Positions 10,906 through 21,239 of a DNA stretch of 64,000 nt are shown here, one piece after another. Under the pieces are notes generated by a model that saw only the letters and a list, made by a program, of their open reading frames with translations, made no database searches and was not told the DNA's origin. Origin of the DNA: Gliomastix tumulicola (lineage: Eukaryota > Ascomycota > Sordariomycetes > Hypocreales > Bionectriaceae); NCBI GenBank assembly GCA_001599755.1, contig BCHX01000011.1, forward strand, positions 245,664-309,663, given 5' to 3'. The position numbers and the translations under genes are program-made. Every line of letters starts with the position of its first letter. Position 1 is the stretch's first letter.

Positions 10906-12166
10906 CAGGCTTTCTAACTATACGCCATACGCCATATCAGCCTATATGGGTTATGGTGTATGATATAATCTCGTATGGCGATGTAAACCATATATTGCCC
11001 ATGCGGAAAATGACGTCATGGCTCCATCGTAACTTTTACTTCCTCCTAGAAAGATGGCCCTTCCTCGTCTGTCACACACTCATCCTCCTCCACCTCCTCT
11101 ACTTGGAGCCCTTCTGTTATGCCACTGCGGATCCAACTCTTCAAACATTCCCCCTTTTCAATCGTTGACGCTCCAAGGAGCATACGATCCCACGAACTAG
11201 TGCGGCGTGCGCCAGTGAACGTACGTTCGGGGTCGGCAGACATGGCCGGTATGGATAGCACGTCTACCGCCATTTTTGACAGTCGAGGAAGCCGCTCCTT
11301 CTGCTCACTGCGGAGCCACCGAGCAAGCGGAGTGTAGTCGATTGGAATTGGGGGCTGGCAAGAGTAGCTTTCATACTCGTCCGTTTCAGGCTCTCCACCC
11401 ACAACATTAAGCTCCTGCGCAAGCACGTCATACTCGTCCGGTTCCGATGATGCAACAAGAGAAGGGGTGGTTGCGACGGTTAGTAGGCCCTTGTATTCAT
11501 CTTACCATAATCATTTCACTCCTGTCAAGGTCTTCTTATGCCACGACCTAGGCCAATTTCTCTGGATTTAAGCCTTTCCACGGGACGGGTGGAGAAGAAG
11601 TGCTGCACCGTATGCTGGGCTCTCATCAGAGAGCTGGTAATATTTGTCAAAGACATGCCAACTCGTCAGTACCGGGCCGAGTAGCTGCTGGTCTGTCTTG
11701 TACTTTTCGAAGGCTTGCTGGTAGTGCCTGTGCAGGACGTCCATCGTAAAGAGGATCCGGTCGAGCGTCGAACGATAGCCCTCGGTCAGGAGGGTTATCT
11801 TCCAAAACGGCTGTAGGAAGTTCCGCGTCTCGCGGAGGTTTTGCCAATCCCGCGGTGATAGGTAGTCGTCGACCAGAGAATCATAGTATCTGTCTTGATA
11901 CCACTTGACATGTTCCTCCTTGTCAAGGGCGGTGTCTAGCAGGAGAAACCATGAATTCCATCGCGTGTCATTGTCGAGGCCGAGGATCTTGCCTGCCCGT
12001 TTTCGGAAGAGGTTGTATCTAATGACCATCTAGGACCTCGAAGCAACTTTATCCCGCGTATGGCCATATATGGCCATAAGCCCAAGGCCGTATGGTATAT
12101 GGTTATGCGCAATATATGGGCAACATATGGTCTACTTAAACAATACGCGTATGGTTAGAAAGCCTG
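10906..12166 (-). mobile_element. hAT-family DNA transposon, internally deleted
   Basis: The left end (CAGGCTTTCTAACTATACG, from 10906) and the right end (reverse complement CAGGCTTTCTAACCATACG, ending at 12166) form terminal inverted repeats of about 19 bp. Both subterminal regions are crowded with short CCATA/TATGG words, typical of hAT subterminal transposase-binding sites. GCTATAGGCTC immediately before the element and GCTATAGCTC immediately after it look like a diverged target-site duplication; hAT duplications are normally 8 bp. Inside are only the C-terminal parts of a transposase. The element is 1.26 kb, so the first half of the transposase has been lost. By eye it is not AT-rich, so it has not been heavily RIP-mutated. 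Confidence 0.8.
11046..12029 (-). pseudogene. hAT transposase C-terminal half, with three stops
   Basis: One reading frame runs through from ATG 12029 to 11046, interrupted only by TAA at 11568-11570, TGA at 11511-11513 and TAA at 11502-11504. The first part (ILGLDNDTRWNSWFLLLD and what follows) matches the hAT RNase-H-fold region. The last part (LSIPAMSADPERTFTGARR) is the hATC dimerisation domain. The sequence between the stops also reads like hAT (IQRNWPRSWHKK), so the stops are point mutations rather than introns. It cannot encode an active transposase, because the N-terminal BED zinc finger and the first catalytic Asp are absent. Confidence 0.85.
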
Positions 12167-12363
12167 GCTATAGCTCCTTGGCTCTCGCCGCAGATGATTG
12201 TTGCGGCTCTTGCCTGGCCCAGGTTCAGCTCATAAAGAAGGCTTCTGAGTCTAGATAGCCTCCTTAACTGCCTGAATTTGGCCCATGAGTTCTGCTACGC
12301 ATGGCGCTCGGATTGCTAGCTGATTGCTCCGCTTCCGATGTTCAACGGGCATCCAGTAGGCCG

Positions 12364-13193
12364 TCACGTGTCACGACGCTTGGCCCAGTGCGCGTCTGTG
12401 TAATTTTCCAACGTACGGAGGCGGCCCTTATACGTGAGTCTCAGATTCTTTAAGCCGCTGAGATACTGCAGAATGCGTTGTGCGAGCCTCACATGTTGCG
12501 GTCCTGGGTTTGCCAGACACCACTCTCCATGAACACTGCGTATGCGATGTCCCTGATACGGCACTCTGCATCTTGGGGGACAGCTGTCTGGACTGTTCTC
12601 TGTCCGTGGCGAGGTTTCAGTCGGGGTACTGATGGGAGTGTAATCGTTCAGCCCGAGCTGGTTGACGATGTAGACTTCTTGGCTCAGGTATAGTATCCTA
12701 TGCCTGTTAGTCTCATTGGGTAGGCATAACGAGACAGTAGTTGCAAGGTACCAGATCCCTCATTTGGAACTGGCTTCAGAGGGCCCCCTTGATCCTTTGT
12801 ATCTCAGCGATGCTTGGCCAAACGACTAGGAGATCATCCACGTACACTGCGATGTACACGTTGCTTCGTACATGAATGCCTAGGTGGGCATTGATGAGTC
12901 CGAAGACGAGGTCATGTAGGAAGCTTGCGAGTGCTCGATACCAGATGCTTGGAGCTTGATTCAAGCCGTAGAGGGCTTTTTGAAGCTTACAGAACCTCGC
13001 TGTGCCGCCTGTCATGTGATGGGGTTGCCCGACATAGATCTCTAAGTGCAGGGCAATATTCTGAGGCTTCTTGCCCCACTTCACGGACTAGAAGATCAAG
13101 GTGGAGCGTCAATCTTATTGCCATTCTCCTAAGTCTTGATCGCGTCGAGCATCGTCCCGTTGCTGGCCACCGTTGAGCGGTGCATCGCCTCAT
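12364..13193 (-). mobile_element. Ty1/copia retrotransposon pol remnant
   Basis: On the minus strand, 13084-12776 encodes copia reverse transcriptase: CKLQKALYGLNQAPSIWYR followed by the catalytic-loop motif AVYVDDLLVV. Upstream, around 13190-13131, another frame gives a peptide like the start of that domain (DEAMHRSTVASNGTMLDAIK). Downstream, 12564-12364 encodes an RNase H segment (NPGPQHVRLAQRILQYLSGLKNLRLTYKG). The pieces lie in order but in different frames, with stops between them. I could not find long terminal repeats, gag or integrase. It is an old, truncated element next to the hAT insertion. Confidence 0.8.
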
Positions 13194-14881
13194 CCTGGGG
13201 CATCCGAAAAAGGCCCAAAAGTAACGTCACTCCCGGTCGGCGACAGGGTCCTGTCACCGTATTCAGCGACCGGCCGCGAGTTACCGTCACTCAGTTGGGA
13301 TGGCTCCCGCTCTCCCGAGTGATCGTCACTAGATTGAGATAGTGTTCGCGAGGCATCAACACTCGCCCGGGGTGCCTACAGCCCCTGGACGTTTCGCTCT
13401 CGGCTCTTTGTCGATAGCCTATACACACCAGCCTATCCAATCAACATCCAAGACGCAAGGTCTCACTAGGCTGTCCAAATGCCAGTTTTTGAGATTGTTG
13501 GAGTGGATAAGAAGCCTCGTGTGCACCGGAGAAGATTGTCGCGCGTGGGGGGCCAATAAGCTTCGTACCTTTCGACTTAGATGTCCTACTACGCCAATTT
13601 TACAGTACTATGGATGATGAGAGAAATATAGAATGCTCTATAGGAGCCTGCCGCGCCAGAGTTACCGTGGCTCGTTGACCAAGCTGTCGTCCAACCTTCC
13701 ACCCCCTCAGACCTAGACACGTGAAAGCCGGGGAGAACGATACAAAGCCTCCAAGCCGAGGTGGCGCTGCTACGGCATGAGTGCCAAGGGCCCTGCGGAA
13801 CGATTATGTGAGGCAACGCAGGCAACGTCGTAGAGCCTTGAAGACTATCTCTTGATCGTGCAGAGTCTAATTCACCCAGATGGTTAGCCCGCAGAGAGGT
13901 AGCTCAAGCCCGCCAGAAGAGGGCCGAAATCGAGGTGCAGAAGGAAGGAGAGGTCCTTCGAGGAGATAGGAGGGGATTTTGCGGCAGAAGAGAGTAGATG
14001 GTGGGATGCTACAAAGTCGTCGTCCTCCTTGGATGGCCAGCTATCTGGGGTCTGTAACCACTTTTGGAACTGGCTGATGAAGAATCCATTCGGGAACAAG
14101 GCGACTCTAGCTAATGTTTTATCCTGTTCTTTTTGTCTTTCTTTTTTCTTTCTTTTTAGTAGAGTGATGTACAAAACTGGCTTCCTCTGGAACTTACATT
14201 CATCTTTGTACAGAGAGGTGACCACGCTGTGTAACTGTCTTAGGGTGCACTACACACGGGCATTCAAACTAGGAGACTGCGTGCTGGATGTCAGACCGGG
14301 GTCTTTGTAAGTCAAAGCGGATACATAGCTTGGCAATCTACATGACCACGAAGCCGCACTGTTTGGCAATTCATTAGCTAGCGGAGCTTCAGTCTGCTTG
14401 AGGCACTCAAGGTGACATTTTCCACCTGGACGTGTGGAAAAGGCCGCCCTGGTGACCAATGGTCCAAGCCTGATCTCCCAAGGTAGCCCAAGAAGGTCTC
14501 GGGGGACGCCTCAATGTCCTGCTGTTTTGTACACTTACCGCCCAAACTAAAGGGAGAATGGTGGGAGGAAGTCAGTAAGGGTCACTGTTGTAAGCATGGC
14601 CAGACCTGTCAATGACGGTGGTGCCAAAATTTGGCTTCTCCCGACCACCCCGCCTGTTGAGGGAGTAAGTGCACGGTCATCACTACTTCGAGATTACTCT
14701 CCGGTCCCTCCTTAGCTGAGATCACTAGATCTACTTTGAGGTACTCAAAATGGCCCGTTCCATCTACACGTCTAGAAGTGGCTACCCTAATATTGCCCGG
14801 AAGGAGATACCCTCAAAGGAGGACCAAGAAGCAACATCACCTCGAGGGACTTGCTGATTTGTGAGCGTGCACCTCCTTGCC
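13194..14881. other. Intergenic; polypyrimidine tract, no gene
   Basis: This stretch lies between the copia remnant and the promoter of the second ankyrin gene. A T/C-rich run with long thymine blocks occurs at about 14125-14160. I see no coding frame worth reporting. Confidence 0.5.
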
Positions 14882-14888
14882 TATAAAG
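14882..14888 (+). promoter_or_regulatory. TATA box of ankyrin paralogue 2
   Basis: TATAAAG lies 107 bp upstream of ATG 14995, a usual distance for a fungal core promoter with a short 5' leader. Confidence 0.5.
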
Positions 14889-14994
14889 CCAGAGAGGTCC
14901 TAGGAGAAAAGCTAGCAAACGTCGGTATACATGATAGACTATTCGATTGTTCATTCGCTCATAGTTCCTTTCCCAGTTGACGAAGTCTCACACC

Positions 14995-16374
14995 ATGCGC
15001 ATTGCTGGGAAAGCCGTCCCTCTCGACCTCGTCCTTGTGGTCGCCGAGTTCCTCGCGCCTTCGGACCTGGCTGCGCTCCTGTATGCTGCGCCTTGGCTGG
15101 CAGATCTACTAGCAACTTGGCATACCACGGAGACCGACGAACAGGGACGGTCGATCCTACACCATCTTGCCGCGCGAAGTGAGGGGGACATACCAAGACT
15201 TGTTGTCCCGAGTGAAAGTGCTCCGCTAGATCATGGAGAGAAGCACTGTGACCCGACACCCTCACACGCGGCGGCTCGGCATAGGTGCGGCGCCATCATG
15301 AACGCTTTGCTGGGCCGGCCATTAGTCAGCGCAGACATGAGGGACTATGGCGACCGAACACCGCTATCTTTGGCAGCAGAAAGCGGACATGGAGACATTG
15401 TTAGGCTTTTGCTGGACCGGCCGGAGGTAGGGGTGAACTCAGAAGATAGTTGCGGTCGGACGCCGCTGTCCTGGGCGGCCGGGAATGGGCGCGAAGACGT
15501 CGTCAGGCTTTTGCTGAACCGGCCGGGAGTCTACGCGGACTCGAAGGACATGGGTGGTCGGACGCCACTCTCCTGGGCGGCCGGGAGCGGACATGAGGTC
15601 GTCGTCAAGCTCTTGCTGGGCTGGCCGGGAGTTGCGGTGGATTCGCACGACTTTGGCCGTCGAACGCCGCTATCGTGGGCGGCTGGGAGAGGACGCGAAG
15701 CGGTTGCTAGGCTCCTGCTAGACTGGCCGGGAGTCGGGGCGGACTCCAAGGATTCCAATGATCGCACGCCGCTGTCGTGGGCGGCACAATACGGGCGCGA
15801 AGCCATTGTCAACCTTTTGTTGAGTAAAGCAGAGGTCGAAGAGGACTCAGAAGACGGTGACGGTCGGACTCCGCTATCTTGGGCGGCGGAAAACGGACAT
15901 GAAGCGATTGCTAGGCTCCTGCTGGGCCGTCCGGGGGTCGAGCCCGACTCGAGGGATCACGAGGGTTGCTCGCCGCTATCCCACGCAGCCTCTTACGGAC
16001 ACAAATCGGTTGTCAGGCTTCTAATAGACAGGCCGGAAGTCGATGCAGACTCGAAGGACGACGGCGGTTTGACGCCGCTGTCCTATGCGGCCGCCTTTGG
16101 ACAGGAAGCGGTCGTCAGGCTCCTCCTAAGCCGACCAGAGGTCGACGCAAATTCGAAAAACCGTGTCGGTTGGACACCGCTATCGTGGGCTGTCGAGATC
16201 GGACACATGACTATTGTCAGGCTCCTCCTGTGCCGGCCGGAAGTCGATGTGGACGCGAGAGGCCGTGACGGTTCGACGCCGCTATCCCAAGCCTTCGAGG
16301 GCGGACATAGAGCGCTTGCCAGGCTCCTGCTAGGCCGAAGCCGGACGAGACGCCAAAAGCCATTCAGAGCGTAG
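14995..16374 (+). CDS. F-box-like / ankyrin-repeat protein (paralogue 2)
   Basis: An open frame of 459 residues from ATG 14995 in a good context (CACCATG), with the same N-terminus as paralogue 1 (AGKAVPLDLVLVVAEFLAPSDLAALLYAAPWL). An F-box-like head is followed by one degenerate and about 10 clear 34-residue ankyrin repeats, against 14 in the neighbour. The first repeat (DRTPLSLAAESG) and last repeat (ARGRDGSTPL) match the corresponding caps of paralogue 1, so the copy number has changed inside the array while the ends stayed fixed. The basic C-terminal tail (RSRTRRQK) differs. The gene is transcribed away from paralogue 1, consistent with an inverted duplication later split by transposons. 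Confidence 0.87.
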   Translation: MRIAGKAVPLDLVLVVAEFLAPSDLAALLYAAPWLADLLATWHTTETDEQGRSILHHLAARSEGDIPRLVVPSESAPLDHGEKHCDPTPSHAAARHRCGAIMNALLGRPLVSADMRDYGDRTPLSLAAESGHGDIVRLLLDRPEVGVNSEDSCGRTPLSWAAGNGREDVVRLLLNRPGVYADSKDMGGRTPLSWAAGSGHEVVVKLLLGWPGVAVDSHDFGRRTPLSWAAGRGREAVARLLLDWPGVGADSKDSNDRTPLSWAAQYGREAIVNLLLSKAEVEEDSEDGDGRTPLSWAAENGHEAIARLLLGRPGVEPDSRDHEGCSPLSHAASYGHKSVVRLLIDRPEVDADSKDDGGLTPLSYAAAFGQEAVVRLLLSRPEVDANSKNRVGWTPLSWAVEIGHMTIVRLLLCRPEVDVDARGRDGSTPLSQAFEGGHRALARLLLGRSRTRRQKPFRA

Positions 16375-17507
16375 AGCTGCCTATCACGGGCCCCGCCGTT
16401 GTGGCTTAGCACGAGTTCCGTATACTTCAAGTATCCACTACGATCACATTGATTGCCGCCCTTGCGATCGGTGTCCAATCATCTGCCTAGCGGCGTGGCG
16501 GTATTGAGCGGTCGTAGCACTTGCCATGCTTGGTGAGTCCTCTCCGTGCAGGCAGCTCCATAAGGGTAGTATGTATGGGCCATAATAGCTATGCTTTAAT
16601 GCAACTCGCCTTCTTCACGTACGACGACTTGCGTATGGCGATTAGGCAATCTCTAAGCCACTGTACTATGGGCAGGCTGTAGCTTATCAAATAGTAGACA
16701 TAACAGCTGTAATATCGAAGGGCTCTTTGGCCTCAGGTTCATTAAGTCCTCTTTGACGGATGATAACCTCAAGCTCGAACGTTCCAGGCTCAAGTCTATA
16801 GGATGACCTTCGAAGCTTCCACCTGCACGTGATCTAGTAGCAGATGCCAAAATACTCTTTCAAAGGTGATCACTATGATCGATGATGTGCTCGCTGTAGG
16901 TGGACGTATTCTCAAGGAATAATCCTTGTATCTGTCCCTTCTGATCCTCGCTAGCAACGTGAGCCGTCTCCTCGAGAGGCCAGGTAGCGGTCAAGCAAGA
17001 CGCCCCCTGGCCAGTCCGACCGCATTACATCCATCACGCCAAAGCGTGCCTAGGGTACGCGATGAACTTGACCAAAGATTGGACGTCGGGCCACAGATAC
17101 CGCAGCTGACGTGCAAATAGGCCGGAAAGGCGTGTCTGACCGGCAGCGATGGTGGGTGCGACGTCAAGAGACGTCTGCCTTTGAGACACAAGCTTCTCAT
17201 TGTTGGATGGGATGGGGCCGCATGCGTGCGTAGCCAAGGTCCGTGCGGTCCAGTAGACTGCTGCCCTCGATGTCAGCTTGTATCTACTAGCGAGGCTAAG
17301 AGTGCTCGTGTGTCAGAAGTTAGGCAGACACACGGATGACCTGTAGTTAGGAGCAAACTTACAGTTTCGCCGGGCCGAGCCGCGATCAGCGCCACGTCAG
17401 TCGATGGAAGTGCGGAACCGACCGACCCTGTAGACCCGCCCTAGCCCGACTTTTTCTCCCCTCAGTCGTGCGTGCTGTGTGCTTGGCCGTCTGGCTACAG
17501 TTTGTTG
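16375..17507. other. No gene seen
   Basis: No coherent coding frame, splice-joined frame or repeat was found in this stretch. Confidence 0.5.
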
Positions 17508-17865
17508 CTACCAAAGTTCCGGGCTCGCTATGTCCTCCAGCCTTGTGTCTCTCATTTTGGATCGGTTCGGCCGACTCGTGCTCTCTGCCTCCTCCCACAA
17601 GCCCTTCCGAAACATGCTGGGTGGGCCTTCAGCTAGACTTCGTAAAACATGCTGCAACCTAGCTTTGCCCGTACTCTCCCGGACTGCGTAATTGGTCAGC
17701 GCGCTCTCCGGTCTTTGGTCTCAGGGCTACCCATCGGTACTCACCAATACTCAGCAGTCTAGAAATAATAGGCGGTATTGCCACGAACACATAGGCATCG
17801 AAACAGGATTCAAACAGGTCGCAAAGATCTTGTTCTGTCATGCCTCGTAGATCTTCCTCTGCCAT
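17508..17865 (-). CDS. Two-exon small protein, 98 residues, unknown
   Basis: Exon 1 runs from ATG 17865 to 17745. An intron at 17744-17684 (61 nt) has the 5' site GTGAGT, branch point GCTGAC and acceptor CGCAG, all close to the fungal consensus. Exon 2 ends at TAG 17508-17510. Splicing joins two protein-like halves in frame: an acidic amphipathic first half (EEDLRGMTEQDLCDLFESC, then the hydrophobic FVAIPPIISRLLSI) and a basic second half (RESTGKARLQHVLRSLAEG). No domain is recognised and there is no signal peptide. The intact ideal intron with the frame kept across it is the main evidence that this is a real gene. It would be missed by ORF calling. Confidence 0.6.
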
Positions 17866-18237
17866 GATTGCGTGTCAAACTCCGCGTCAATTTCTGCGCC
17901 TTGTCCGTTGCTGAGCTGGGACACCGGATCCCGTGAGGGTTTAAATCCCCCGAGGCTTTGGAGGCAAGTAGGTTGGCGCCCGACCGGAGATTTCCTTAGA
18001 AGCCAACCACCGGCGCTCGAGATTCGCCAAAGAGTTGCCCTACGGTGAGGAGCCGAGAGCCACGGCTCGGGAAGAGAGACAAGAGGTTCTCACATGCAGT
18101 CCAATGCGGGTCTTAAAGGATCCCCTCCCTGGCCCTGGCTCACATGGACCGTGGCTTAGCTCTGCCGCGGGTGATCAGCCCCGGCTCAGTTCGGTGGAGC
18201 GGTGCGTTGGCCCTAGCCCAGCTTGACTGACCAGTGC

Positions 18238-18563
18238 GAACGCTGTCAAAACGACACCCCCAAACTGTCAGAACGACACCCCCGATGTACTCCCACGTAT
18301 CTATAAAACCTTCTTTTCCACATCCCAAGGGACCCTACCCCTAACCAATAACCCAAAGCCCTAGCTATCCCTATTAAAACCCTAACCACCCTAACTAACC
18401 TAACCAGAGCATCTTCTGAGGCTTCTAGCTATTTATCTAGTGGTTGGAAAAGAAGAGGTACTTAATGGTACATGAAAATTCCTTGGCATTCCTTGGCATT
18501 TGGCATTTTGTATGGGCTTAGGTGTCGTTCTGACAGTTTGGGGGTGTCGTTTTGACAGCGTCC
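18238..18563. mobile_element. MITE, Mutator-like by its 9-bp target duplication
   Basis: Terminal inverted repeats of about 43 bp begin G(A/G)ACGCTGTCAAAACGACA on the left (from 18238) and match the reverse complement of the right end (to 18563). Within each repeat the word TGTCAnAACGACACCCC occurs twice. The element is flanked by a perfect 9-bp direct repeat, GACCAGTGC, at 18229-18237 and 18564-18572. A 9-bp duplication with long inverted repeats is typical of Mutator-like elements. At 326 bp it encodes nothing, so it is non-autonomous. The interior, about 18330-18408, contains CCCTAA-like tracts on the plus strand. Confidence 0.85.
18330..18408 (+). repeat. Telomere-like CCCTAA tracts inside the MITE
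   Basis: Degenerate copies of the fungal telomere C-strand word CCCTAA are crowded here (CCCTACCCCTAACC, AAAACCCTAACCACCC, CTAACTAACCTAACC). They are interrupted by other sequence, so this is not a true telomere, but the density is far above chance for this GC-rich window. Confidence 0.5.
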
Positions 18564-18572
18564 GACCAGTGC

Positions 18573-20615
18573 ACTCAGCCCTGGCTAAGCTCTATGGCCA
18601 GTGCCCTGGCTTAGCTTGGTCGTCCTGAACGCGATGTGGCACCGATCTCCCACTGGTAAGGGTAGGGCTAGTAGTAGGGGCAAGGCTAGGGGCAAGGCTA
18701 GTCCATCATCCCGCACCTCCCATGACTTGGTGTTCCGGACAGGCTTCATTGTCGAGACTATAAAGATAGACCGCGAATGTCGTTCCCCACAGCCTATCAT
18801 GGGTGTAGTGCGTGGACTCCGCCGCGGCGGGTTCAACAGGTTTATTGGCCTCACACCCTGGTGCACAACAGCGGTCCAGAACCGACCGGCGGGGGTGTTA
18901 GCGAGGACTGTGTGGAAGGGTGAGATAGCATAGCGGGGAGTGCCGGCAAGCCTGGCCCTGCGTGGACGTCTTGCCCCCAGGTCTCGCACCGCGGTCCGTA
19001 GGAATATGCACTCCACCTTGGTAGCCCCGCTCTTGGCGTCCATGATGAGCTGTTAGGCCGCCGTCTCGTAGGATGAGTAGAGACTCGATAGACGGGGTGT
19101 ATATGTGCCACCCGTTCTAGGCCCGCAGGGCCTACCCACAAACGGGACCGCAGAATCCTAGGGCTAGGTAGGGCCAGTCGACTACGCTTCGATGGTCCCG
19201 TCTATATGTTCATGTTCGGTCGTCACCGGGTACGTCTAGCTACGTATGCTACTACTATCACGGCGCATTCTTGCGTCGTCGCATTTCGAAGGATGCTTGA
19301 GGGATCTTAACTTAGAAGAGTTCAGCAGTAATGGGCTGAGTTGAGAGATGCAAGCGAAGAATCAGGGCGCTTTGCTATTTCTCGCGTGTCGCCTTAGCAC
19401 ATTTCTTCTAATTAGGCTCATCCTATCTCATCCTCTCAGACCCTACAGAATTTCACGTTCGAGTTTTAACACTTTCTTTCCATGTACGCCACGGGGCATT
19501 ACTGGAAGCCGAACTTGATCTACCTCCATACATATGCCGACGCACAAGGTCAGGCGGTCGTTGGAGACATGAGTAGACGGCGATGGCGATCGGAAACTTG
19601 TCTGCGCCTGGTGTGAGAGAGGATGCCAGAGGGGCTGGGGCGCGTTGGGTGGATCGTGGTTCGCGTGCGCCGGCCTAACGTACGCTACGTGCTTTGCTAC
19701 GTGCTTTGCCCCGAGAGTAGGAAGCGAGTATGCAGACCAAAGGGAAAGGAGGCCCCAGGGAGGGGAGGCTGTCGATTAAAGACCCTCGAGGATGTTGATT
19801 CCGGGATTCGATGGGCCGCGGCGGAGCCATTCGGCGACCCGTCAAAGAAGGGGGGGGTTCCTGCTGTTGTGTCGGGCGTGGTGGTGGCCCAGGAGGCCTC
19901 TGGTGCCCTTGGCAGCCCGGTGCTTCGCAGTCCTGTAATCTGCCTTGCTCTAGGCTGTGTCCATACTTACCATACATGGTCACCGCTGCCTCATGTCTGC
20001 ATACGTAAGGCGTGACCTTTTGCCACTCATAGCCCAGGGCCTCGGGACCTCCTCCTTCCAGAAAGGGGGACCGGCAGTCTCTCGTGGCCACCCTTTTGCT
20101 GCGGTAGTTGGCGCCCGAGGCAGCTCATAGATCTTTATTCTCTGTACCGGCCATCAGCCGCGGCTCGCCTCACCACCGCCACCGTAGCCGCCGCCTCTTG
20201 CGTACGCACGCGTGGCTCATCATTAAGGTGGTGACGGGCAACGCTTCGTGGCAGCCACTCGGGACCTGCGGCGCAGGCAGAATGCACCCATGTCTTTTTG
20301 CCTTCCGATGAGTAGAAACGCTCGTGGCACCGCCGCCAGGCCGCATAGGCGACCGTCCGACCCCCTCTCGTACTCACGAGGACATTGGATCCGCCATCGC
20401 AGGCGGACGGTGTGGCAGGAATGGCATTGTCTTACGGGACCGCGGGCCTTGCCTCTCAATCGAGACACAAGCGAACCCCGGGAGCTTGTTAGCCCTAGTG
20501 TACTCAAGTCCTGCACTTGGCCCATGAATTATGTTTTTGCCTTGGCTCCGCCGGGTCTCTTTGGAAGACATGAAATTTCGACTTAGGAACTGGCTCCTGT
20601 TATGTTGCTTCCAAT
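18573..20615. other. No gene seen
   Basis: About 2 kb with only low-quality open frames on both strands. Sequences resembling GGCTTAGC/GCCCTGGCT recur on both sides of the MITE and probably belong to an older repeat. Confidence 0.45.
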
Positions 20616-21065
20616 CTAGGGGATATCCCGGAGTCCTAACAGAGAGTAATACCAGGCGCCGAGCCTGTCGGCCAATTTCACCATCCACCCTTGCTTCCCC
20701 AGTTCTCTGAAAAACAAAATTTTCGTATTCCGCTTCCCATACACTATCACATCCGGCCGCTTCTCCTGAAGTCCGATTTGCGTGAGGAACTTCTCCGAAT
20801 CCACCTTCTCGAGTCTGACCGGATCGTGCTTGTTCAATGTCTTTTGGAGAAATTTGACAAAGGATTCGCTGTCTGTAGAGTATGCATCTGCGTCACGCGC
20901 GACGTATAAGACGTAGTCGAAGGTGACGTTGTAATCCAAGTCGTTTTCATAGAATCCATAGCAGTGTATGCCTTCTTGGTCTAAGAAGTGGCCCCGCTTG
21001 TAGTCCGGTAGCAAATATCGACTGTTCCGGCTAAGATTGACAATGCAGAGGTCTTGAAGCTTCAT
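20616..21065 (-). CDS. Hypothetical protein, 149 residues
   Basis: A single-exon frame from ATG 21065 to TAG 20616. The composition is that of a soluble globular protein, mixed charged and aromatic (YLLPDYKRGHFLDQEG, YNVTFDYVLYVARD, RPDVIVYGKRNTKILFF), ending in WYYSLLGLRDIP. There is no signal peptide, membrane segment or motif I can name. The core promoter is clear: a TATAAATA box about 96 bp upstream and a triple repeat just beyond it. Moderately confident it is a real gene; the function is unknown. Confidence 0.6.
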   Translation of the reverse strand: MKLQDLCIVNLSRNSRYLLPDYKRGHFLDQEGIHCYGFYENDLDYNVTFDYVLYVARDADAYSTDSESFVKFLQKTLNKHDPVRLEKVDSEKFLTQIGLQEKRPDVIVYGKRNTKILFFRELGKQGWMVKLADRLGAWYYSLLGLRDIP

Positions 21066-21160
21066 CTTTCAAACAGTGGGAAGAGTCAAGTTTCGATAGG
21101 CTGCTCGGTCGGTCAGCGGGGGAAGAGTTCAGCAGCAGCACTACTCCGGGGGAAAGGCGA

Positions 21161-21206
21161 TATTTATAGTACAGACACGTTCCGTGACGTTCCGTGACGT
21201 TCCGTG
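21161..21206 (-). promoter_or_regulatory. TATA box and triple 10-bp repeat upstream of the 149-residue gene
   Basis: On the minus strand, ACTATAAATA lies at 21161-21170. Immediately upstream of it (21177-21206) are three perfect tandem copies of CACGGAACGT, creating repeated CGTCACG junctions like the core of CREB/ATF-type bZIP sites. The position next to a TATA box suggests an upstream activating array. The binding factor is unknown. Confidence 0.55.
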
Positions 21207-21239
21207 GGCCCGTAGGCGCTCAACTAGCGCCTACGTCGC

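Noticed and set aside
11046..12029. The hAT stops as further examples of the TAG pattern
   Set aside because: They are TAA, TGA and TAA, so this element decays in an ordinary way and serves as a contrast.
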